Assembly (NCBI GenBank): GCA_020536535.1
Contig: JAHLWZ010000875.1
Span: 1-63,766 of the forward strand
Direction of reading: 5' to 3'
DNA: 63,766 bases
Source: Pelomyxa schiedti
Lineage: Eukaryota > Evosea > Pelobiontida > Pelomyxidae
The position numbers and the translations under genes are program-made. Below, piece after piece: positions 34,480 through 44,169 of this stretch (positions within the stretch are counted from its first letter, which is position 1; each line of letters begins with the position of its first letter). The notes beneath the pieces are model-generated. The model had not been told where the DNA came from, ran no database searches, and was given only the letters and a program-made list of their open reading frames with translations.

Positions 34480-36323
34480 ATGGCTACGACACCGCAAGTT
34501 TTCGCGCTGGTGAGGTGCAAATTTGATGCTACGACTGAAGTCCAACTGTCGATACAACTGGGCGAGACTGTGGAAGTTTGTTTTTTTTTTTCTTCAAAAA
34601 AACCAATATATGTAGTTGTGCTGCATGTGACGTTGCGGAAATTCGTAAAATCCCTATTCGCGGTTTCTAAGGAATATTGCTAGGTTTTGAAAAAGTACCC
34701 GCAAGGGTGGACCTACGGGCGAAATAAGGAGGGAAAAGCTGGTATCTTTCCTAGTAATTACGTTGAAGAGGTCGCTGCACAACCAGTGGTAGCCGCGCAG
34801 CCCACGCCCACGCCAACAGTAGTTGGTCCAGTAAAGTTCAGGTTTGTTTGAAGAAATTTTGGCTAGAGTGGTTACTTTTTCCCTTACCACTTTGTGATAT
34901 TTGCCTTAGAGTTCAAGCTCTCTATGACTATGTGGGTAGTTCACCAACAGAGTTGTCATTTAAAGCTGGAGACGAACTCGACATAATAGCTGACAATTTG
35001 GCTGGGGGTTGGTGGAGGGCTGTCCTGCAAGGGAAAGTGGGTCACATCCCCTCTGGCTTTGTTCAGCGCCTTGCTGACTCGCCCACCCCTGCACCTCCCG
35101 TAATTCCCCCATCTCCTTCTTCTGGCAGCCCAACAACACCAACCTCTACCCCCACACCCACTCCCACGCCAACTCCCACACCCACTCCAACTCCAACTCC
35201 CACACCAACACCAACCCCAACCCCAACTCCCGCTCCCGCTCCCACTTCAACTGTGACCCCGGCCAGCAACGCTGCCCCTGTCGCTGCTCCACCAAGTCAG
35301 ACTCCAAGCCCCGTTCAGAGTAACGCTAATCCTGTCGTTGCTGCCCCAGCTTCAACCCCAGTATCAACACCAACAGCCCCACCAGCTCCTACAATAACTG
35401 AACCCACGATTGCTCAGCCAACATCTTCTCTACCAACACCGTCTGGGTCAGTGGAACCTCCTGCCCCTGAACCATCTCCAGATGGTGAGGTCTACCCATA
35501 CAGAGCTAAAGCGAAGTTCGCGTACACATCAACAAAGGATGCTGAGCTTACATTCAACTGTGATGATGAAATAACCATTGTAAACCCTGGAAGCAATGGA
35601 TGGATTCTTGGCTTGCTCAATGAAAAATATGGATATTTACCTGCTTCCTATGTTGAAAAACTTGGTCTCGAAGTCAGTTGTTTTAATTCTTTAACGTCTT
35701 GAAAGATACCCCAGTAGTGATTGAATCACCGCAGCCAGACAATACTATCACTCCTGTAGCACAGACCGAAGTTAAGCAAACACCTCCTGCCATAAAACAG
35801 CCGGAACAACCCCCACAACAAAATGAAACTCCACAACCCGCGGCTCCAATGCCGACCTCAGTTCCACCACCGGCTCCAGTACTTGACATCGTTCCTCCAG
35901 TTGTTGCAGAGAAGCCAGTTGAAATCACTCCTGTTCCTGCAAGTGCGAGTGCGAGTCCAAGTGCAAGTGCAGTTGTCACACCAAGCCAAACTGCATCTGT
36001 TCAAGTTGTATGTGCTTCTTTGCTGTACGGTTTTTCCATTGATACTTCTTAGGTATTCCCTTACAAAGCAATTGCATTGTATGACTACAGAACCTCGAAG
36101 GCTCACGAACTTGCCTTCTCGAAAGGGGATGAAATTACTATTGTGAAAGCACTGCAAAAGGTATCAAACTTACAAAATACTTCCAAGGCCCACTAACAGT
36201 TAATTAAAGGGATGGCTGTTTGGAACACTCAATGGAGGGCTAGGCGGGTTGGTTCCAGCCAAATTTGTTAAAGAGATAGTCCCATTCGCCAAACTACCAG
36301 CGGAACAGACCCCTGGAATGTAG
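34480..36323 (+). CDS. Adaptor protein with four SH3 domains
   Basis: The start at 34480 (MATTPQVFALVRCKFDATTE) leads directly into SH3-1 (QLSIQLGETVEVLKKYPQGW, GIFPSNYVEEV). SH3-2 is VQALYDYVGSSPTELSFKAG, GGWWRAVLQGKVGHIPSGFV. SH3-3 is YRAKAKFAYTSTKDAELTFN, GWILGLLNEKYGYLPASYVE. SH3-4 is YKAIALYDYRTSKAHELAFS, GWLFGTLNGGLGGLVPAKFV. The protein stops at TAG 36321. Each domain keeps the ALYDY-type start, the central Trp and the P-x-x-Y/F end; SH3-4 has a short insertion before LVPAKFV. Linkers are PT-repeat and Pro/Ala-rich, themselves possible SH3 ligands. Multi-SH3 proteins of this size organise actin or endocytic complexes. There are about five introns, one inside SH3-1. The gene is 55 bases upstream of the RING/TRAF gene on the same strand, an unusually tight spacing. 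Confidence 0.9.
35138..35252 (+). repeat. Pro-Thr dipeptide-coding tandem repeat
   Basis: About twenty tandem copies of a six-base CC(C/A)AC(A/T/C)-type unit encode alternating Thr and Pro between SH3-2 and SH3-3. Synonymous third-base variation shows it is not a recent pure expansion. It is a flexible spacer coding region. Confidence 0.85.
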
Positions 36324-36378
36324 GCTGTTCATTGGTGTTTTCTCATAATAACAATCCCGAATAAAAAGGCCCCATACC

Positions 36379-37207
36379 ATGATGGCTGAGCTTCAGAAAG
36401 ATCAAAACTTTGGATTCCGAGGTTTTTCCCTTGGCCTCTTTACATCACAACCGTCGGCCCTACCTTTCTTGTGCCCAATATGCAAGTGCGTGGCTGAAAA
36501 TCCAGTAACCCATACTGCAACAACCGAGGTTGTCAGCTCAATGCCATTCTCTGCTCTTACATCCGTCCCATAGAATACCGTTTTCTGCCAAAAGTGCATT
36601 GCCAGCTGGTTGGATCGCTACAAGAGCTGCCCCATGTGCTCAAAGACAGTCTCTTTGGCCGAAATGGGCGCTCTACCCCCATCCGCAATGGCCAACTACT
36701 CCGTGTAAGTCCCTCCCACCTCTCCAACAACAAACAAACAACCAACCAACCAACCAACCAATCAATCAATCAATCAATCAACCAACAAACATAACACACA
36801 ATAGGCTGTGCATGCAGTGCGTGAACAGCTCGTACGGGTGCAAGAACATCACCACCCTCTCGCTACACCAGCAGCACGCGGCGACGTGCCCCTTCCACCC
36901 CGTGCACTGCCCACACCCCAACTGCTGGCGCACCTTCACCCGCAGCACCATCGACGAGCACGCCAGGGCGTGCGCCAACCGGCCCGCCCCCGGCGTCGCC
37001 CACTGCAGCGTCCCCGTGTGCGCCTGGAGGGGCAGGCCCGAGGAGCTCCCCGCCCACCTCAAGGAGTCCCAGGCCGACCACATCACCGCACTCTCCAGCG
37101 TCGTAACGACGCTGATGCGAGATCAGGCCGAGACACAGGCAACTGTTAGAAGTCTGCGTGAGACTGTGGCAGTACTTCTGGCTGCTAACAAGACAAATCG
37201 GCCCTGA
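36379..37207 (+). CDS. RING/TRAF-type zinc-finger protein with degenerate RING
   Basis: From the ATG at 36379: PFLCPICKCVAENPVTHTA, then across an intron NTVFCQKCIASWLDRYKSCP, MC. This is the RING outline (CPIC ... FCxxCIxxW ... CPMC), but the third Cys and the His of the C-G-H segment are not visible. The E3 fold may therefore be U-box-like or depend on other ligands. After a second intron come TRAF-type zinc-finger spacings: LCMQCVNSSYGCKN, HQQHAATCPFHPVHCPHPNC, and HCSVPVCAWRGRPEELPAHL. A C-terminal coiled coil follows (TTLMRDQAETQATVRSLRET). Proteins of this type act as ubiquitin ligases or signalling scaffolds. The zinc-finger exon is strongly GC-rich compared with the first two. The stop is at 37205. 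Confidence 0.75.
36729..36790 (+). repeat. Tetranucleotide microsatellite in intron (CAAA/CAAC/CAAT)n
   Basis: The intron ahead of the TRAF-zinc exon is almost wholly made of CAAA, then CCAA, then TCAA, then CCAA tetranucleotide units. It is a compound simple repeat expected to vary between strains. Confidence 0.9.
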
Positions 37208-37364
37208 TGAAATAGGGGAGTGCCGGACCCTTTCTGGAAAACAAACCAAAAAAAAAAAAGCCAAACAAACGAAAAAAAAACCTAGACATTCACCAATAAG
37301 AGTTTTGTTGAAAAAGTAACAGTTTCATTCCATTCCTTTTCTTTTGCCTTGGGTGTCTTGGAAA

Positions 37365-37959
37365 TCAAGAGAAGTCCGCAGCACACTTATCACAGAGGTC
37401 ATAATCGCACTAGAGAGTGTGTGTTATGGGTTTTTGTTGAGAGAAGAAAGACAAAGTTGGGGATACTCACAGTGTCACAGCGGAATCTAGGTACACCGCG
37501 TGATTGGTTGAAACCAACCATACCCCTCCTGCAACCACCACTCCTTTTCCTGCCATCACATGCCCAGCCATTGTCACGGTTGTTGCGGAGCAGGGGGTGT
37601 CTGTGCAGTGGATGAACAACGTAGTACGGTGACCCATTCATGCACTCGTCACAAAGGTCATACCCACACTAAAAAAAAAAAGAGCCACCAACCCATTAGC
37701 CAAAAAGAAAAAAAAAAATTGAAAACCCCGCCCCATTAGCCAAAAGAAACCAGGGAGGGATAGAAGGACAGAAGAGATCGATCGGTACCTGGACGCACCT
37801 CCAACGAGGGGCGGTGCTGCCGTTGCACACGCAGCCAAGTTGGGTGGCGCGGCACGCCCACCTGCTGCCGTCGCCGTAGAATTTCACCAGGGGGTGCTCG
37901 TGGAGGGGGTGCTTGCGGCTCAGTTCCCTCATCCGGGTGTTGTACTCGTCCTGTGACAT
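37365..37959 (-). CDS. DC1-like double zinc-module protein
   Basis: On the minus strand, MSQDEYNTRMRELSRKHPLH leads to HPLVKFYGDGSRWACRATQL, GCVCNGSTAPRWRC. Across an intron come CGYDLCDECMNGSPYYVVHP, LHRHPLL, then WACDGRKRSGGCRRGM..., PRFRCD, another intron, and CDYDLCDKCAADFS before the stop at 37365. Two copies of the pattern H-P-L ... W-x-C ... G-C ... R-x-R-C-x2-C-x-Y-D-L-C-D-x-C make two DC1/C1-like zinc modules of the kind abundant in plants and amoebae. These modules bind lipid or protein ligands. The start is uncertain: the ATG at 37959 is in frame, and another exon may lie upstream near 38067. No catalytic domain is present. Confidence 0.65.
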
Positions 37960-38285
37960 GCCCCCTCGCGAGTACTGCTCCTGAATAGTCTGTGTGTTGT
38001 GTGTGGGTGGGTGGTGCTTTGTTAATATCATGTCACCTTCATTCATTCTATATTGTATTAGGGGCATGTGGTTTGTACTTGTATCTCTTTGGTGATAGAG
38101 AAGTACCCCATTACGGCGCAGTCCGCGACTTACTACGATTTTTTGAATGTTTGTTTTGAGAAGACTTGAGAGAAATTTTGTACGCGAAAAGTACGGATCT
38201 GTAAAGGGAAAAAAAAAAGGCTAAATGTTCTATCTATTGTACAACGTTATTACCACAGTATTTGGTGTTTATGGTGTTGGTGTTT

Positions 38286-39227
38286 CTACAGCACGGTGCA
38301 CTTCTTCTTCCTCTTCTCTTTGGTCTTCTTTGGGGTGTTGCCTGCTTCCAATTGCCGTGCTTGCCTTACTGCACTGTGGAAGGCATTATCGACATTGTGT
38401 CTTGTTAGTGCACTCGTCTCCCTAGTAAGTATAAAAAGAAAAAAATTGGTTGCAGCAGTAATACCAGAATATACAACCAGACGATTTGGCAAAGTCCTGT
38501 CCTTCCTTTGTTGTTACTTGCCTCTGGGCATCCAAATCGCATTTATTTCCTACAGAAGAAATCAGTGTTACACACTACTACTGCTAATAGTTACCGCACA
38601 TAACCACTGGGCGGGACCCTCGCACTCTGAGAATTTGGTGGTGTAAAGGAGACAGACTCTGGAAACTGTCTCGGTCTGTTATACTATATACCTTCAAAGA
38701 TGCAATTTAGAATGGGGAATGACACTAAGTATAGTACCAACAAGAATGCTTGAGCGGTTTTCATATATTGATCTCGAATAGCGGAAAAACTGGAGTGACC
38801 GAGTGAGAAATTAGCAGCGGGGATTGGGGACACACTCTTCCGTGATAGTGGCACCTGTATGATGCCAATTTACACTGGAGCTTTGTGTACCACAACTGGC
38901 GGTATCAAGAATATCTAATACGGCCAGTTTGCCGTCAACGCAACTGTGAGTGCGGTACGAATCTTCAATTGTCTAAACATTTCCAGCGTTAAAGGGAAGA
39001 AAAGTGACAACGCAAATCGAATAGACCTACAGGATCGTACAACGTCACGAAATGATTGTTCACAAATTGTATGGTCAAAGAACCTTTCCAAACGTCACTC
39101 CTTGTACCCGACGGAAAAAAAAAAAACTTTCTCTCGTACTTTTGCCGGCAGATGTGACACCCAAAACAACAAGTCGATACTCGCTCAACGTGCCACACGT
39201 ACGTGGCTCCACCGCATCGTAGTTCAT
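38286..39227 (-). CDS. Ras-family small GTPase with altered P-loop and switch II
   Basis: From the ATG at 39227: GTLSEYRLVVLGVTSAGKS, then across a T-rich intron SLTIQFVNNHFVTLYDP, EDSYRTH, VDGKLAVLDILDTA. After further introns come FSAIRDQYMKTAQAFLLV, YSITDRDSFQSL, NKCDLDAQRQVTTKEGQDFA and ETSALTRHNVDNAFHSAV. The C-terminus is Lys-rich with a CTVL CaaX box and stop at 38286. The overall path matches Ras/Rap proteins: LTIQF, EDSYR, DILDTA, NKCD, ETSA. The P-loop is G-V-T-S-A-G-K-S, so the positions equal to Ras Gly12 and Gly13 are Thr and Ser. The segment after DTA, as I splice it, lacks the usual Gly-Gln (reads SATITED). Both changes would be expected to slow GTP hydrolysis if the splicing is right. 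A terminal Leu favours geranylgeranylation. Seven exons; plasma-membrane signalling switch. Confidence 0.75.
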
Positions 39228-39482
39228 CGATTAACTTTATTTGAAAATTTTAAGTTCCTCTCCCCTCAACCGGCTTTCCTGGGCAAAAGTTTCAACAAAC
39301 ATCGGTTCAAATAAATGATCGCTTGAACGTCTTCGCTGAAAAAAATCTTGTTCTGGCCACAAAGAGAGCGGAAGAACTGCACCATGGGGTATTTCCCTAT
39401 TACCGATAGACAATAGTAAAAAGGAAAAGAGGGCTCCCGTTTTACTATCTGTACAGTGGTAATGGTGTTGGGAATCCAATCC

Positions 39483-42178
39483 TCATTGTAGAAGGACCAA
39501 GGACTTGCCATGTTGTTTGAGGTCATCAAAGAGTCTTTCGTTCTTCAAGGTAGCGCAGAAGGTGGATATGAACTCAACAACGGACTTGTCTCTGGAGCCT
39601 TTTTTGCCATTGAACACAACCACCATTTGCATTCCAGGAAATACTTGCTGCACAAAGTAACTGTACTGCGGTTCCTCTTTGTTGTCATAATAACAGGATG
39701 GGGCATGTGTGGATTGCAACTGCTCTAGCAGGAGTAGTAATCCAGCTTCAGTCTCACACAGAGAAGATGGTTGAACGCTTGTTGCTGATGTCATGGTTGT
39801 GGCTGTTGTTGATGTACTTGTAGTTGGGGTTGTGCCAGTAGTAGTAGGGGTAAGAGCCGAAGACATTGTGGGATTAGCAGCAGAACTTGTATTTGAGGGT
39901 GTGGAAGTTGGTAGTTGTGGGCGTGATGGGGGAGGAGTGGATGGTGCTTTGGAAGTGGATGGAGATGTGTGTGTAGTGGAGGGTGATAGCTGTGTGGTTG
40001 TGGAAGCTGGTTGCCGGGGTGATAGGGAGACCATACTCAGTTTTTGTTGCACTTTTTGTATTGATGAATTGATCATAGTTATAATGCTAATGACACAGGG
40101 ATAGTGTGGCCTGGCACTCTGTGCATAGATCAATTTTTCCCTTAGATTTCTTTTTACAACCTCTGGTGAAACGAAGACTGTCGGCCAATCAATTAGAAGC
40201 TCTTGGGAACCCACCCCAGCGAGACAGAGATAGCCATTATACTCAGGAACAACACCAGAAGGCTTTTCATAAATAATCCACACACTGTGAGCTTTGTTTT
40301 TATGTAGGAAGGTTTCTATCCTACAAAATAAATAAAAGAAAGGAATGTAATGAGTTGTACTGTGCTATAAAGTCGGTAGTTTTCTTCTGGTTCGGCAGTT
40401 GATCGTCTTGAATGATTGCCGCTGTGCTGTAAAGAGAATTTCCAACATATTTGCTCTTGGCTTCTTCATATTGACGATGTATTGCATGCAATGGTGTTCG
40501 AAATACCAGCCTGACTTTGGAAGTTTCATGGAAAAACCAAACCCACATCAGCTGATACAGAGGCATGCATGTCCATTGTTGCACCACTGATACGTGATGC
40601 TCTTCTTCTTGCTGATGAAATGTTGGACACCTAAGCCTAAGAGAGGGCTAATAAACCTTTCTGGATAGTTCTAGGTCTGGCCAAGTAGAAAGAATTTTGT
40701 GGCACACATTCAATACAAGCATTGCTTGTAGGAATTTCACTTCGCTTATCAGTATATCTGCAGCCACAAGTCTATTTAGAATCTGAAGCTCTGTCCTTGG
40801 AGAGTCAGCTAAGAGAAATATTAAGAAAATAAGGGGCAAAGAGGTAAAGAAACAGATAAGGAGCGAAAGGAAAAGCCACAATCAAAGGAGTAGGAGTCAT
40901 ACGTGATGTGATATACTAGATTGGAGAGAGTCTTACAATCAATGGCCTCCAGTGGTATGAGAGTATCTTTCAATTCTTGCAATAATGCCTCTCTCTCAGG
41001 CATTTTTTGATTGGCTAAGCTTTCATACCTGCATAGAAGATGAGTCGAATAGGGTGAGTCATGTGCCTCTTTACAATGTAGAAGTAAATATTCTTGCTTG
41101 AAGAAATGTGCAAAGATTTTTCAGTACAGGTTCGATGAGAGCCACTTGATTGATGTCACCATGAATAAGTGGTGGAGATTGAGGTGAGGGTTCCCGGGAA
41201 GAGGGGGGTGCAATCAAAGGCTGGGCCAGTGCCTGCAACCTCTTCTGTGCTGCTAGGACCAAATTTGTCATATCGCGATGGAGTGCGTGGTACAGTGGAG
41301 AAACAATCTTTAATATGTAAGTAAAGGCAAAGGAAAAGTGGAGTGCCTTTTTTTTACTTGACTGCCAGGCCAAAGTGTGGTAATCCTTTTCCGCTGTAGC
41401 TAAAACCAGCATGTGGTTGAACAATTGTGACCAATTCAATTTCTGTCTTTGTTGAGAAAAGAAAAGTGGAAGGTTTCTTATAGTAGGTGAGATACTGGTA
41501 CGCCTTTGCATATTTCTGCGAATCTAGCAGCTCTGTTAATAGTAAGACTAAAAATGGCAAAAACAGTTTGTCACAAGAATATGTTCAATACATTTCGAAC
41601 TTCTTACGAGACAAATGAGTGAAGAACAAATCAAGTGTCTCTGACAACGTTTGCTTATCCAGAGATGCAGGAGCCACACCACCACCTCCCAAGTACCCCA
41701 ATCCATGCATAGGTCTTACATTGGCTGGTGGGCTCCGTGAGGGTACCAAAGGCAGGCTATTTGTGGAAGAAGTAAAACGTGAAGGAGAGGGCATTGTAGA
41801 CAACCCAGAAGGGGATCCTGAGGAACTCTTGAACAAATTGGATGTTAAAGTGGCAGTCACATTTGAACTATTAGCACCACCCCAAGCTGCATTTGCATTT
41901 GCAGTTGCAGTAGAAGCAGACGTGGGTTTCGACGTGGCAGCAACTGCAGATGCGGCTGCACGCGACGATTCGGTGGACGCCGTCGCGTTGGAGGCAGGCA
42001 CGTGCGCCTCCACAGACGACCCCGACGAGGACGAGGAGGACGAGAAGACCGACGATGACGACGAATACGACGAGGTCGACGAAAGAGAAGAAGATGATGA
42101 ATCACCTGTGGCGGCGTTGCTAGAGGATGACGTCGCCGACGAGTCTGTTTTGCTGCGAAACCACGACGAGAACGCCAT
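39483..42178 (-). CDS. KICSTOR subunit 2 (KICS2/C12orf66)-like protein, tentative
   Basis: The start at 42178 gives MAFSSWFRSKTDSS, then ~170 residues rich in Ser/Ala. Helical exons follow: SLDKQTLSETLDLFFTHLSR, FLVLLLTELLDSQKYAKAYQ, SPLYHALHRDMTNLVLAAQK, MPEREALLQELKDTLIPLEA, and TDFIAQYNSLHSFLLF. A beta-containing C-terminal part comes last (AHSVWIIYEKPSGVVPEYNG, GMQMVVVFNGKKGSRDKSVV, EFISTFCATLKNERLFDDLK), interrupted by a ~100-residue Thr/Pro/Ser insert, ending at 39483. The helical N-half and a C-half with 'VVxFxxKKxxRD..V..F' recall KICS2, part of the complex that tethers GATOR1 to lysosomes in amino-acid sensing. I rate that as a working hypothesis only. A second open frame, NEDWIPNTITTVQIVKREPS (39530-39266, same strand), overlaps the end and might be an alternative last exon. 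Confidence 0.5.
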
Positions 42179-42246
42179 AATTTCGTTTTTTGTCTTGTCT
42201 TTTTCCGATGTTGGGTACATCAAATCTCCAACACAGTGGCCATAAT

Positions 42247-43968
42247 TTATAGGTAGAGGAACGCGGCTGGTAACTGGGGTTGAGAAGCATGCTGCTTTAC
42301 GAGGAGCTCGGCCTGCCTAAGGAACTCTTCTCGATTGGCAATAAATGCCTGCACGTTTCCCTCATGGTCAGCACATTGCATCTGTGCCTGTGCCTCCTCT
42401 TTGTTGGAACTCCAAGAGTCGATCACATTCACTCTCTCACGAATGCATTTCATCACAGTCATGATTGTGACCTGTGGTGACCATGAGCCAAGAGCAGGCA
42501 CTAGGCAGGAGCAAATTGGGTGCCTGGTGTTCAGAATTGGGTGGTGGATTGGTGTGACTAGTTGCGCGAGGGGCGCTCGGAATGGGTACTCTGAGGGAAG
42601 TGTGAATTTGATGATAAAGAATCCTTGTGAGTATGGCATGCCAGGTGGTTTGAATTGCACCATCACTTGGGTGCTCTGGCCAGTAGCAAAGGCACTTGCC
42701 GGCTCAGCGAAAACCCACTCTGGCTCAATTGCTTGTATTATGTCCCGCCTTACTCTCCTGAACTGGCCCGTAATGCCACCGGCCTTTGGTGGCCATGTGG
42801 TTCCGGTTTGAAGTTGTTCCACTGCATCCAGTAGCGGCGCCACACTACTACTTCTTCTTTTCACAATGCTGTACCGCCTTCCCGGTACAACCAGGTATTC
42901 TGAGTAGCAGGTTAACATTGGACAGTTTGGCCCTAGTACAAAATTACCTGATTTACCAGAGAAAGGTTTCAGATCAAATACCATACCCCCAAGTGAAAGG
43001 ATAACTTCGTTGGGGTCATATCCCACTGCATAGGTACGGAAGTGATCAATATCTGTGCATTAAAAGGAAAAATGAGAAACTAAGGAAATGAATTAAAAAC
43101 AACCAGTCGTGGCTGAAGAAAACTGCAACCAAAATTCAACTGAATCCGTATTGAAACAAAAGCAACCAGTCATGTACATTGACAAGACTAAACAAGGTTC
43201 CATCTCTTTCAATGCTGAAACTAGCAAAGCTATCACACCACACCATTTTGGCCATAAATCTGTGTCACACAAGAGAGCTCTGTTCAGGAGAACACTTGGA
43301 TTGAGGGCATTATCAGTGCTGTAGTTGAGTGTGTACAGTGCAACAGCACAAGCAGCTTCAGGGTTAGGCTTTTCCCTCTCATCGAGTCCAGCTACAATAT
43401 TTCGGCACCTCTCAATGATCTCAAGCTGAATCAGAAAGGTTGAGGAAAGAGAAAAGATATCACCTTTTCCTTGTTCTTCATTCCAGTTGCAGAAACAGCC
43501 TCTGCAAAACTTGGAATTGGCACACTGGATAGTACTTGTTCCATATGTGATTGGACTCTTCTTTTCACCTCTTCCTCATCCTCAATGGGCACATTCACCC
43601 ATCCAACCCTGTGTGGCTCCATAAACCCCAAGTAAGTTCATAAGTAAACAGAACCAGAAGCTTAAAAAAAAAAAAAAAAAAGACAAATCAGGTGACAGTG
43701 AAATTAGAGATAAGTAATACAAAATGATAGGTACCCTTGGGTAGGCATAGTCAATTACTTCTCGTATGAACCACAGAGGTAAAGCTCTCAGTCCCACTCG
43801 AACATAAGAGCCAGTCTCGGGGTCTCTTGTACTCCCATAATTGTCGGTTGTGACACAATGGTTGGCACTCTGTCTACACGAAGTGGCACCATATACCAAC
43901 AACGTGCCCAAAATCCTACGTTGCTGGCACCTCCAAAGTTTATGAGGTCCACCTGCTGCCGAGGACAT
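42247..43968 (-). CDS. ART-like domain fused to UBC (E2-like) domain
   Basis: From the ATG at 43968: PHKLWRCQQRRILGTLLVYG, ... SYVRVGLRALPLWFIREVI, MEPHRVGWVNVPIEDEEEVK. Next is a helical segment, KPNPEAACAVALYTLNYSTD, ALLCDTDLWPKWCGVIALLV, that resembles the N-half of arginine-type ADP-ribosyltransferases (EAxAxxLYT..., ...LxLLxxAL). FWLQFSSATTD (matching the STS strand) and CYSEYLVVPGRRYSIVKRR (matching the E-x-E/'VLxPPGxxFxV' strand) continue that match. The catalytic Arg region reads SMYMTG, so the Arg is absent. After a linker comes a UBC fold: GMPYSQGFFIIKFTLPSEYP, FRAPLAQLVTPIHHPIL, HPICSCLVPALGSWSPQVTI. The active-site Cys position (PIC) is kept but the HPN motif is HPI. It ends AAFLYL at 42247. 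PARP-UBC fusions exist in fungi; this one pairs UBC with an ART-like fold instead. Both folds may be catalytically impaired. Confidence 0.6.
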
Positions 43969-44169
43969 TACTTTTGGATCCTTTTTCAAATAAAGTTGGA
44001 ACGTTCCAACGGCACCACTAGGCAATAGATTCTACGGGCACTGCAAACGCAGTCTTTGGCACATAGTTCATCTATCGTGTGCGTGTCGTTGTGGTTTTCG
44101 GAGAATGACCCAACAAGACACCAGTGTGTGTTTGCAGAAGAAAAGCCAAACAGGAAAACAACGAAAAGA

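Noticed and set aside
36729-36790. Telomere-like or satellite array
   Set aside because: It is a 60-base compound tetranucleotide tract confined to one intron.
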